A stretch of 64,000 bases of DNA from Mesocentrotus franciscanus. Its lineage: Eukaryota > Echinodermata > Echinoidea > Camarodonta > Strongylocentrotidae. The position numbers and the translations under genes are program-made. Of the stretch, positions 54,230 through 64,000 are shown piece by piece. The stretch covers positions 7,175,973 through 7,239,972 of the forward strand of contig CP137679.1 in NCBI GenBank assembly GCA_037976565.1. The letters are read 5' to 3'. The first letter of the stretch is position 1, and each line of letters opens with the position of its first letter. Under the pieces are notes generated by a model. That model made no database searches, had not been told where the DNA came from, and saw only the letters and a list, made by a program, of their open reading frames with translations.

Positions 54230-55790
54230 TTTATTATTGAAGATAACACTATCTTTGTATAAGCTCTCTTATGTTATATTATCTATAGCAATTACACAAA
54301 AAAAGAATTACAATTGTAAGGTGCTATATATACTGAATATCTAAGTACACAATTTGCTTTAAATCCTTGATAATAAAAAGAACAGTTTATTTTCTGATTG
54401 TTATCAATTACTAATCCATTTTATTATTTTATGTTTGGAAATAATTATATAATCAGCTTTCACTATTTTTGAGCCATGAGGTATTGAAAAGTTAAGCACT
54501 TCCTGGTATTTTCTCTCAATACACATCTCGCACCTCTTTTTGATATCAAAATCAACTTAGAACGCTTTATCCATGTGTCCTTGTGCACTAGCAATATTAT
54601 TGATCAATAACCTTTACTCCCTTATAATAATAAAGACCACGAAATAGAATTTTACGTAACGCTCTATACTGACTACTTCCGACATGCGCCGTTTTAAGAT
54701 GAGCCACGCCAGGCTTATTACATACATTTATAGCATTTTTTGTCGGTTATACTTGACTTACTTTTCTTTATTATGTTATGTCCTTGTAATTTCCTCCGAA
54801 AAATGACAAACAATGTTACATTTGTTATTTAACTTTATGCCCCGTTTTAATTATTATTACGCCTTATTATGTTATTATTTTTTCACTGTCTTTAATTATT
54901 ATTAGTTATGTTATTGTTTGTACGTACTCCTGGTAGTATTATAAATAAAAGGGGTAATTACCGCTAGGTGAAAGGGCATAATAACGATGAGAAGGGGTAA
55001 CTGTGTGTGTGAGTATTAAGTGAGTAATTTCGCTCTTAAATACGCCCTGATTGCCGATGAAAAAGAGTAGAAAGTCTTAAGGGACTAACTTCGCTCTTAA
55101 ATACGCCCCTGATTGCCGATGAAAAGGATATTATTAAGTAGAATATATTGCTATTTATTATAAAGGAAAAGGTAGATTTTTCTATTTCTATTTGAAACTG
55201 CAACTATCACATTTTAATTTAGGGTATCATCACATTACAAAGGAAAAGGGCATTATCAAATTAAATATATATATATATATTAATTGCAGTAAAACAATTA
55301 TTCTTCGTACGTATAATTAGTCATTTTGGAAAAAAACTTTAAAAAGTAGGCGTGCGGGACTTTGTGCCCCCCTAAATTGCCCACATACAAACAACCATCA
55401 CACATAATTATGTTCATAATTTTTATAAACGTTATAATTGTAAATGAAAGTTTCGCTTGTACCAGTTAAATATTCTTCTAATAGTAAAATATCCTAAGCA
55501 CTAATCGAGACTGTTTTGTACACAACCAAATGTAAAACAATTTTGTTAACCACCTAAAGGTCGATATTCATCCTTATATTCATTTCATATACAATCATAT
55601 GAACGAATTATCTCATAACTGCTCTCCTCATTTGGTAAGTGGGTTATTTACATAATATGTTTGCATTTTCTTGGTTATTTATTTTGGTTTACAAAATATT
55701 AATCTGTTGATTATGCTTCAACTGCAAGCTTGACTGCTTATACTGAGTGATAAGTTATACTTATAGTGATAGTGAAACAAGCTAGGCATT
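54230..55790. other. AT-rich non-coding DNA; 63-bp tandem pair at 55022-55130
   Basis: TTCGCTCTTAAATACGCCC occurs twice within a duplicated unit; otherwise nothing is recognised. Confidence 0.5.
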
Positions 55791-55811
55791 TCCAGAATCT
55801 GTAATAGTAGT

Positions 55812-56262
55812 ACTCAGGGGCGGTTCCAGCCTGCGGCAAGAGAGGGGGCCAAAAGGGCTCACTTCGTGCGAAAATTTGAAAATCGCGGCGCCGATTTTTA
55901 GCTCATTGGGGGTGGAGGGTGGGGCGGGGGGTAGTGAGCACAATTTTTTTGTTTTTGTTGCTCCCAAAAATTTGAAAATCGTGCGGGCCGATTTTTAGCT
56001 CAGTGGGGAGGGGGGATATTAAGCACAATTTTTTATATTGCCCGAAAATTTGAAAATCGTGCCGGCCGATTTTTAGCTCATTGGGGGAGGGGGTAGTGAG
56101 CACAATTTTTTGTTTTTGTTGCTTAAAATTTGAAAATCGTGCCGGCGATTTTTAGCTTAATGGAGGGAGGGGATATTGAGCACAATTTTTATATTGCCCC
56201 GAAAATTTGAAAATCGTGCCGGCCGATTTTTTGCTGAACGGGGTCGGGGGCAGTGCTATTAT
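55812..56262. repeat. hAT-like end followed by tandem AAAATTTGAAAATCGTGC units
   Basis: Begins CAGGGGCGGTTCCAGCC, like the hAT MITE at 21792. Then about five degenerate units with GAAAATTTGAAAATCGTGC, CCGATTTTTAGCTCA and TAGTGAGCACAATTT. Confidence 0.65.
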
Positions 56263-56564
56263 TTTTAAATCAACATCCACCCCCACCTTGAGCGCCAGGA
56301 GGGGCCCATCTTCTTCTTTTATTGCAAAAGGGTGTTTTTACCTGTGAAGTGTGATGTATCACTGTAGAGGTGAAGGTACATGAATCATGCACCAAGATTT
56401 AGATGATGGAAACACATTTTGAATCATAACCACAAAACCTTTAATTTTATCTATGATGAAAAGTCGTGGCTGAGAAATGAAAAGACATAAATTATTTCTA
56501 TTACAGTATTAGAAATTATATTTGTTGAAAAATGTATAACATGAGAACAATTGTCCTACGTTAC

Positions 56565-56745
56565 CCTAGGACACCGGGTCCCTGTTACCCTAGGACACCG
56601 AGTCCCGTCACCCTAGGACACCAGGTCCCGTCACCCTAGGACACCGGAGTTTGCGTTACCCTAACCCTAACCCTTACCCTATGACACCGAGTCCCGTCAC
56701 CCTAGGACACCGGGTCCCGCGTCACCCTAGGACACCGGGTCCCAC
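56565..56745. repeat. ~20-bp CCCTAGGACACCGGGTCCC tandem repeat with telomere-like CCCTAA inserts
   Basis: Seven to eight units of CACCCTAGGACACCGGGTCC; at about 56654-56680 the array reads TTACCCTAACCCTAACCC. Confidence 0.85.
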
Positions 56746-56748
56746 GTC

Positions 56749-58673
56749 TGTGAAGCTGCTAAAGTGTAACTTCACGCTATAGCGTAACCTAACGCCTAAG
56801 TAACTGAAAAAAGGTTCACTTCAGCGGATACGCTATACACACTGATACACAACTGTTATTGAGGAGCACACGCTAACCGTAATTTGTAGGGCAACACCCG
56901 CGAACCATATAGTGGCTCTGAAGGGCCATCGCGAATCACAAACTTTGAAGTGAAATTCGTGATGATAATATGCGACAAATCGCATATTTTGTCGCGAATT
57001 TTTTGATTAATTTAGTTATCTTCTATTTCCTTTATCTCTGCTTTCTTTCTCTTTCTCCCTCTCTTTCTTAATATCTCTCACTTCTATAACCCCTCTCTCT
57101 CTCATCTCCCTCCCTCCCCTCATCCCCCTCTCTCTCTCTCCTATCTCTCTCTCATCTCCTTCTCTCTTTCTCTCGTTATCCTTCTCTCTCTTTCTCTTTA
57201 TCTGCCTCCGCCCTTTCTGTTTATCTCTCTTTCTCTCTCATCTCCTTCTTCCTTTCTCTTTCTATCTACTAATTGCTGTTTTGCTATAGCCAAGCTTTTC
57301 TACATTGAGGTCCAACAATTTCATGGACACACTTAAGGATTTTCAAAACATGAGTTTGAAAACGAATATTGTGATGAAAAATTACAAAAATTAGGGTTTT
57401 CTACGTACAACACAAAACCTAAATAAATTATTGGACACTCCTTCATCAATATTCGTCTTCAAACATATTTGTTTTATAAATCATTGCAGAAGTATGTGCT
57501 AAATGACATCCTCTTTCACATCATTAAACAATTTAAAGCCTATCTGTACTACTTGTAGCTACTTGCTCCTCTATACAGAAGACAATGCCTAATCGGCGCC
57601 TGTTGGTCCCCATGATCCTCTTTTTCTTATGTTAATTGAGAGCTGAGTTGATGAGATAGCCACCTGTCAGTGACCTCGCTGAGTGGTCTAATCCCTCCTG
57701 TCAACACTAGTACGGACGGCCTTTAAGTGAAATATTGCAATACATGTTTGGCCAAATTGGGGGTTCGAGGGCTTTATCTTCAAATTGTTATCTATTTGTA
57801 CATAAGGGCCACTAAAGTGTAACCTGCTGCTATAGAGTAACCTGCTGCTAAAGTGTAACCTGCTGCTAAAGTGTAACCTGCTGCTAAAGTGTAACCTGCT
57901 GCTTTAGAGTAATCTGCTGCTAAAGTGTAACCTGCTGCTAAAGTGTAACCTGCTGCTAAAGTGTAATCTGCTGCTAAAGTGTAATCTGCTGCTAAAGTGT
58001 AACCTGCTGCTAAAGTGTAACCTGCTGCTAAAGTGTAACCTGCTGCTAAAGTGTAACCTGCTGCTAAAGTGTAATCTGCTGCTAAAGTGTAACCTGCTGC
58101 TAAAGTGTAATCTGCTGCTAAAGTGTAACCTGCTGCTATAGAGTAACCTGCTGCTAAAGTGTAATCTGCTGCTAAAGTGTAACCTGCTGCTATAGAGTAA
58201 CCTGCTGCTAAAGTGTAACCTGCTGCTAAAGTGTAACCTGCTGCTAAAGTGTAACCTGCTGCTAAAGTCTAACCTGCTGCTAAAGTGTAACCTGCTGCTA
58301 AAGTGTAACCTGCTGCTAAAGTGTAACCTGCTGCTAAAGTGTAACCTGCTGCTATAGAGTAACCTGCTGTAGGACTACTAGTAGTAGTTAGCCTTATGAT
58401 GTTGACGTTGTTACAGTCATCTCCCACGTACTGGAAGCTGATGACCCTACTTACAAAGATAAGGAGCAGGCACCAAAATAGCAATATGTTGATGTTAGAT
58501 TTCATGTTGAAAGCGGTATTCATCCCATTTCCATGAAATGTAGGAAGACTATTATAACGCACTGGATGAGCTTATAACTGGATGAGCAGATGCAGGCGCG
58601 GATCCAGAATTTCTTAGGGGGGTGGGGGCCCGAATTTGAAATTGTGCGAGCAAAATATTGGTACGTAATGGTG
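56749..58673. repeat. 1.92-kb direct duplication, copy 1
   Basis: Starts TGTGAAGCTGCTAAAGTG and ends GGTACGTAATGGTG. It contains a 250-bp CT-rich tract and the 18-bp minisatellite. Nearly identical to 60341-62264 and displaced by about 3592 bp. Confidence 0.95.
57812..58370. repeat. 18-bp minisatellite (TAACCTGCTGCTAAAGTG)n
   Basis: About 31 units with variants TATAGAG, TTTAGAG and TAATCTG. Any ORF here is compositional. Confidence 0.95.
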
Positions 58674-58709
58674 CGGGAGAGCCATTACGGCCCGGGCTGG
58701 GTCACTACA
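58668..58709. repeat. Truncated right LTR (last 42 bp)
   Basis: Matches 45255-45296 with one mismatch (GGGTCACTACA instead of GCGTCACTACA). The rest of this LTR is missing; the junction is at the shared ATGGTG. Confidence 0.8.
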
Positions 58710-59525
58710 ATTGGATGCTCGCACGTTCCTTGAAATTAAATTTTGACAAATGCAAATTCCTTATATTTGGTTCCAAAGTACAGCTTAGTAAAGTTAATAT
58801 CAATTGCATTTCATTTTCTGGCCACATAATTCACTTGTCACAAACGTGTCGCAATCTCGGTGTTATGTTTGACTCACATATGACAATGTCTGACCAAGTT
58901 TCTAATATTTGCAGATCAGTAAGGTACCAATTGCGTAATATCGGTTTTATTCATAAATATTTGTCCAAGTCTGCCACCGAAAAATTAGTACATGCTCTGA
59001 TTTCCTCCCGTCTTGATTTTGGCAATGCCCTCCTAATCAATCTACCCCAGAATCTACTGTCCAAACTCCAGAAGCTTCAAAACGCTGCAGCTCGTATTGT
59101 TTCTCTGACCACCAAGCGTACCCACATTTCCCCAGTTTTGCAGTCGCTACACTGGCTCCCAGTAAAAGATCGCATCGTTTTCAAAATTTTGTTGCTTACC
59201 TTTCATTGCGTTCACGGCTCTGCTCCTCAATACCTTATCTCTCTAATCCAAAACTACACTCCTGCAAGACCTCTACGCTCATCCACTTCCAATTTTCTTG
59301 TGACCCCCAAATTACCAAAACGTGGGGGGAAAGATCATTTGCATACTCTAGTCCTAAATTATGGAATGGCCTTCCTGAAGACATCAAAAATGTTTATCTT
59401 CTGATTCTTTCAAAACTCATCTCAAAACATTCCTTTTCAAGTCTTGATCGTTTTTCCTGTTTACACGCGCCTTGCATGAGCACTCCACAGAGTGGATTTG
59501 GCGCGATATAAGTTACATTATTATT
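58710..59525 (+). mobile_element. CR1/L2-like LINE, 3' third (continuation of 42366-44909)
   Basis: Continues the RT: WMLARSLKLNFDKCKFLIFG, LISSRLDFGNALL, LQKLQNAAARIVSL and SVLQSLHWLPV-like text, then after a one-base break near 59320 SPKLWNGLPEDIKNVY. The 3' end is GGCGCGATATAAG plus a TTA microsatellite at 59518-59536. Together with the 5' part this is one ~3.3-kb LINE copy. Confidence 0.85.
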
Positions 59526-59539
59526 ATTATTATTAAAAA

Positions 59540-60340
59540 AATATAAAAATTCGGACGTTGATTTGGTACTAATACTAGACTCCTAAGTAATGGATCTAAA
59601 TAAGTTTGTGTAGAATATCAGAAATCATGGATAGGTTATCACATTCCTAATTTTGTTGTTGAAATATCTCTGTATATAGTCTCTGACTGTATAGAGGCGG
59701 TCAGTGGAGCCCAATGAAGCCTCAGTAACAACATCGATATCAGATTCAGAGACGTAGACTGCATGCAGCTTTCGGTCAGAGCCTGACTAGTCACTAGTGC
59801 CAGTACTGTAGTGCATTAGACTAGTCACTAGTGCCAGTACTGTACTATAGTATAGACTTAGTCAAGTTAGTGCATTAGAATCACAATTCACAGAATGTAT
59901 AAAAATTAATCAAAATCGTGACATCTTATTCTTAAAATAGACCTAGCCTGGCCTAGTAAAAAGCCCCAGTGTAAGTTTTTACGGGGCAAATTTTCCCACG
60001 CAAAATAGCCAAAGAACCCCTGTGGAAAAAAAGAGAGGATTTTTCCCCCCGATTAGCGCCCACAACAAACTTACCTAAGCCATAGACAAGTCCGAGATAT
60101 CACACCCCCGGCCCCGGCCACTCCCACAGTATAGTACCACGTCACAGAACTGTAAATCCTAGCCGCGTGGACTGTTTCTGTATCGCGCGCCCAATCAGCT
60201 CAGCTGAGAAAATAACACAACCTCAGTCCTTGCCGGCGCGGCCAAGCTAAGGCAAGGGCATGGGCATAGTAATAATATAGTCCTTGTGACACAATGCATG
60301 CACAGTCAGCAAAAATACATGACAAATTACTAAATACGTT
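59540..60340. other. Non-coding DNA between LINE end and duplication copy 2
   Basis: 59680-59760 resembles 1510-1600 (GAGGCGRTYAGTGG and CGATATCAGA...AGAGAC), a short dispersed repeat. A GC-rich patch at 60100-60260 has no recognised function. Confidence 0.4.
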
Positions 60341-62264
60341 TGTGAAGCTGCTAAAGTGTAACTTCACGCTATAGCGTAACCTAACGCCTAAGTAACTGAA
60401 AAAAGGTTCACTTCAGCGGATACGCTATACACACTGATACACAACTGTTATTGAGGAGCACACGCTAACCGTAATTTGTAGGGCAACACCCGCGAACCAT
60501 ATAGTGGCTCTGAAGGGCCATCGCGAATCACAAACTTTGAAGTGAAATTCGTGATGATAATATGCGACAAATCGCATATTTTGTCGCGAATTTTTGATTA
60601 ATTTAGTTATCTTCTATTTCCTTTATCTCTGCTTTCTTTCTCTTTCTCCCTCTCTTTCTTAATATCTCTCACTTCTATAACCCCTCTCTCTCTCATCTCC
60701 CTCCCTCCCCTCATCCCCTCTCTCTCTCTCTATCTCTCTCTCATCTCCTTCTCTCTTTCTCTCGTTATCCTTCTCTCTCTTTCTCTTTATCTGCCTCCGC
60801 CCTTTCTGTTTATCTCTCTTTCTCTCTCATCTCCTTCTTCCTTTCTCTTTCTATCTACTAATTGCTGTTTTGCTATAGCCAAGCTTTTCTACATTGAGGT
60901 CCAACAATTTCATGGACACACTTAAGGATTTTCAAAACATGAGTTTGAAAACGAATATTGTGATGAAAAATTACAAAAATTAGGGTTTTCTACGTACAAC
61001 ACAAAACCTAAATAAATTATTGGACACTCCTTCATCAATATTCGTCTTCAAACATATTTGTTTTATAAATCATTGCAGAAGTATGTGCTAAATGACATCC
61101 TCTTTCACATCATTAAACAATTTAAAGCCTATCTGTACTACTTGTAGCTACTTGCTCCTCTATACAGAAGACAATGCCTAATCGGCGCCTGTTGGTCCCC
61201 CATGATCCTCTTTTTCTTATGTTAATTGAGAGCTGAGTTGATGAGATAGCCACCTGTCAGTGACCTCGCTGAGTGGTCTAATCCCTCCTGTCAACACTAG
61301 TACGGACGGCCTTTAAGTGAAATATTGCAATACATGTTTGGCCAAATTGGGGGTTCGAGGGCTTTATCTTCAAATTGTTATCTATTTGTACATAAGGGCC
61401 ACTAAAGTGTAACCTGCTGCTATAGAGTAACCTGCTGCTAAAGTGTAACCTGCTGCTAAAGTGTAACCTGCTGCTAAAGTGTAACCTGCTGCTTTAGAGT
61501 AATCTGCTGCTAAAGTGTAACCTGCTGCTAAAGTGTAACCTGCTGCTAAAGTGTAACCTGCTGCTAAAGTGTAACCTGCTGCTTTAGAGTAATCTGCTGC
61601 TAAAGTGTAACCTGCTGCTAAAGTGTAACCTGCTGCTAAAGTGTAACCTGCTGCTAAAGTGTAATCTGCTGCTAAAGTGTAACCTGCTGCTAAAGTGTAA
61701 TCTGCTGCTAAAGTGTAACCTGCTGCTATAGAGTAACCTGCTGCTAAAGTGTAATCTGCTGCTAAAGTGTAACCTGCTGCTATAGAGTAACCTGCTGCTA
61801 AAGTGTAACCTGCTGCTAAAGTGTAACCTGCTGCTAAAGTCTAACCTGCTGCTAAAGTCTAACCTGCTGCTAAAGTGTAATCTGCTGCTAAAGTGTAACC
61901 TGCTGCTAAAGTGTAACCTGCTGCTAAAGTGTAACCTGCTGCTATAGAGTAACCTGCTGTAGGACTACTAGTAGTAGTTAGCCTTATGATGTTGACGTTG
62001 TTACAGTCATCTCCCACGTACTGGAAGCTGATGACCCTTACTTACAAAGATAAGGAGCAGGCACCAAAATAGCAATATGTTGATGTTAGATTTCATGTTG
62101 AAAGCGGTATTCATCCCATTTCCATGAAATGTAGGAAGACTATTATAACGCACTGGATGAGCTTATAACTGGATGAGCAGATGCAGGCGCGGATCCAGAA
62201 TTTCTTAGGGGGGTGGGGGCCCGAATTTGAAATTGTGCGAGCAAAATATTGGTACGTAATGGTG
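60341..62264. repeat. 1.92-kb direct duplication, copy 2
   Basis: Same sequence and order as 56749-58673, including the CT-rich tract and minisatellite, differing by few bases. It continues past ATGGTG into ACCACTAAAG rather than LTR sequence. Confidence 0.95.
61402..61960. repeat. 18-bp minisatellite, second array
   Basis: Same unit and same overall length as 57812-58370, with a somewhat different order of variant units. Confidence 0.95.
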
Positions 62265-62274
62265 ACCACTAAAG

Positions 62275-62940
62275 CAGTGGCGTAATGAGCAAAATCGTTT
62301 GGAGGGGGGAGGCAGACAAAATTCCGCATCACCACTACTCTTACATGCAGGCCCTGCCGAACTTTTTTCAAAGTGGGTGTGGGGGAGGCTAAAGTATTTA
62401 TGATCAGGTAGAGCGTAGCGTAAATTGGCGTGGGGTCTAGGAGCAAAGCCCCGGCGGGGGTCAAGGGGGAAGCTCCCGGAAGCTCAGGGCGTATGGGCAT
62501 TTAATTACGGTACGTCAGATGAGCATATTTTTATACCTTATTTGTGACACAGGCATGACATTTATTGGAAGCTTCGGGATTTAGGCATTAAATTACCGAC
62601 AAATGAGCATCCAGGGGCCCGACTAAGGGCCCTAGGTGGGGTCCAGGGCAGAGCCCCGAAGCTCAGTGGTTTTAGGCATTTAATTACGGTCAGATGAGCA
62701 TATTTTGATACCTTATTTGTGACACTGGCAGGTCACTAATTGGCGTGGGGGTCCAGGGGGCGGAGCCCCCGGAAGCCCAGGGGTTTTAAGCGCTAAATTA
62801 CGGTCAGATGAGCATCCAGGGGCCAGCCTTAGGGCCCTAGTTGGGTTCCAGGGGGCAGAGCTCAGGGGTTTTAGGCATTTAATTACGGTCAGATGAGCAT
62901 ATATTGATACCTCATTATTTTGTGACACTGGCAGGTCACT
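62275..62940. repeat. hAT-like end plus ~110-bp tandem repeat
   Basis: Begins CAGTGGCGTAATGAG (hAT-like terminus). From about 62480, four to five degenerate units with ATTTAATTACGGTCAGATGA, TGTGACACTGGCAGGTCAC and GGGGTCCAGGGG follow. Confidence 0.65.
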
Positions 62941-63540
62941 ATTCTTTCTTTTTCTCTTTCTTTCTATTTCTCTTTAATATACTTTTTCAAAAAGGAAGGG
63001 GGAGCTCGAGCCCGCCGTTCCGCGGGCCCGACATGTAGGCCTCTAAATAAGCATATTTCTTGGCCTGACTGTAAATTTGGGAATTTGTCATTTTCCAACA
63101 AAGGCATAAAAAGTATAATTTACTAAAAAGTAAGGAAAATAACGGAAATTATATCATTTTAAGCAAAATTTGTAAATCACTAGTATCGAATTAGAAATAA
63201 ATCATGCTTAAATTCTATTTGGGGCAACTGCAGTAAATTACACCTGAAATTGCATCATGCGCATTATAAGTTTCAAACGCTTTCTTTCATACAAATACAC
63301 ACAAAAAGTTCCGAAAGCTTGAATGCATACTATTTCACAAGATGTAATAAAACAATATGAATAATTCTAATGATACACTTACATGCAAATGCATGATCAT
63401 TTTTGCGTTTCTTTCTGCCTGCAAAATAGTTTTCTTCTGCATTTTGTTTTGTTGCTGTTATGAGTTTATATTCATATTATTGCTATCAAACAGGAATAAA
63501 TAAATACATTTGTACGATGATAGTTGTACAATGATGATAG
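62940..63540. other. Non-coding DNA with no feature recognised
   Basis: AT-rich; no frame, repeat or RNA gene recognised. Confidence 0.45.
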
Positions 63541-63544
63541 ACGA

Positions 63545-64000
63545 AGCGATAAAATCGCAATTGATCTTTCCTTATTTTCCCCTTTTCTTTTCTTCTTCCT
63601 CTATCATTCTTTCCCTTTCCCTTCCCTTCCTTCTCTCTCTATCTCTTTTTTACCGAGGGGAGGAGGCAAAGGCCTTTCGCCCCACAACTGATCTCCCCCA
63701 TCTTTCTTCTTCCTCTTTTTTTCCTTTCCCTTTCACTCCACTTCCTTTCCCTTCCCTAATTCCTTCTCTCTCTTTTAAGTTTGCTTGGGGGGGGGAGCAA
63801 GGGCTTTTCGGTCCGCCGATCCACACGTTGTTGGCCAAATTAATCGCAACTGATCTCCCTTCTTTTCATCCTTTCCTTCTTCCTCTTTTTGTTCCCTTTA
63901 GCTCTTCTCTTTCCCATCCCCTTTTTGGCAGGGGGAGCCAAGGGCCTTTGCCCCCAATCCACATCTTGTTTGCGGGAAAATCGCAACTGATATCCCCCTT
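63545..64000. repeat. ~150-bp tandem repeat running off the window edge
   Basis: Three units: AATCGCAACTGATCTCCC, a CT-rich body, then a G-rich segment with GGGCTTTTCGGTCCGCC-like or GGCCTTTGCCCCC text. Confidence 0.75.

Larger units (their letters stand above)
44910..58709. mobile_element. 13.8-kb LTR-bounded insertion inside the LINE, TSD ATTG
   Basis: The LINE reading frame stops at 44909 and resumes exactly at 58710. ATTG is present on both sides (44906-44909, 58710-58713); with one copy removed the LINE codons join in frame (His-Asp then Trp-Met-Leu). Both ends are LTR ends. The interior has a broken gag-like frame on the minus strand but no recognisable pol, plus later insertions and minisatellites, so it is a heavily remodelled Ty3/gypsy-like element. 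Confidence 0.72.

Noticed and set aside
58269..58562. Frame with repeated AAGYTL text
   Set aside because: Translation of the 18-bp minisatellite.

Overview
The window is eukaryotic genomic DNA: AT-rich, intron-bearing, with GT-AG splice sites and dense with transposons, minisatellites and tRNA-derived SINEs. The gene content and repeat types (CR1/L2-like LINEs with a 2A-like motif, TTAA-target MITEs, hAT and Harbinger-like MITEs, a TRIM-like coiled-coil fragment) suggest a marine invertebrate deuterostome, most likely an echinoderm. That assignment is inference, not a database result.

Two host genes are clear. On the left, a small plus-strand two-exon gene (125-317 and 2901-3103) encodes a bublin coiled-coil / UPF0184 protein (BBLN, formerly C9orf16). 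Facing it on the minus strand, from 39930 down to 11025, is a complete 15-coding-exon gene for mitochondrial sarcosine dehydrogenase (SARDH, about 910 residues). Every SARDH splice phase is consistent. Six apparent one-base deletions interrupt the reading frame in exons 1, 8, 13 and 15. The introns hold decayed copies of exons 9 and 14, a duplication that abuts the exon 12 donor, and many transposons. A compact plus-strand transcription unit (TATA box, two introns, AATAAA) appears to lie inside SARDH intron 5.

The region 3.1-11 kb is non-coding DNA between the two convergent genes, with MITEs and LINE tails. Intron 10 of SARDH (16.1-27.3 kb) contains a 9.5-kb TIR-bounded composite, a 1-kb Harbinger-like element nested in a MITE, and a duplicated block.

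From 40 kb onward there is no recognisable host gene except a TRIM-like fragment near 48.2-48.9 kb. One LINE copy starts at about 42.3 kb, is interrupted at 44909, and resumes at 58710. The 13.8 kb in between is bounded by LTR ends (TG...CA) and a 4-bp ATTG target duplication. It carries a broken gag-like ORF, a 695-bp palindrome, the TRIM-like fragment and several large minisatellites. A 1.92-kb block ending inside this insert (56749-58673) is repeated almost identically outside it (60341-62264). The right end of the window (62.3-64 kb) is tandem-repeat and pyrimidine-rich DNA.

I did not find a convincing undescribed multi-gene system. The strongest novel leads are the nested intronic transcription unit, the vestigial SARDH exons and the nested-transposon architecture.
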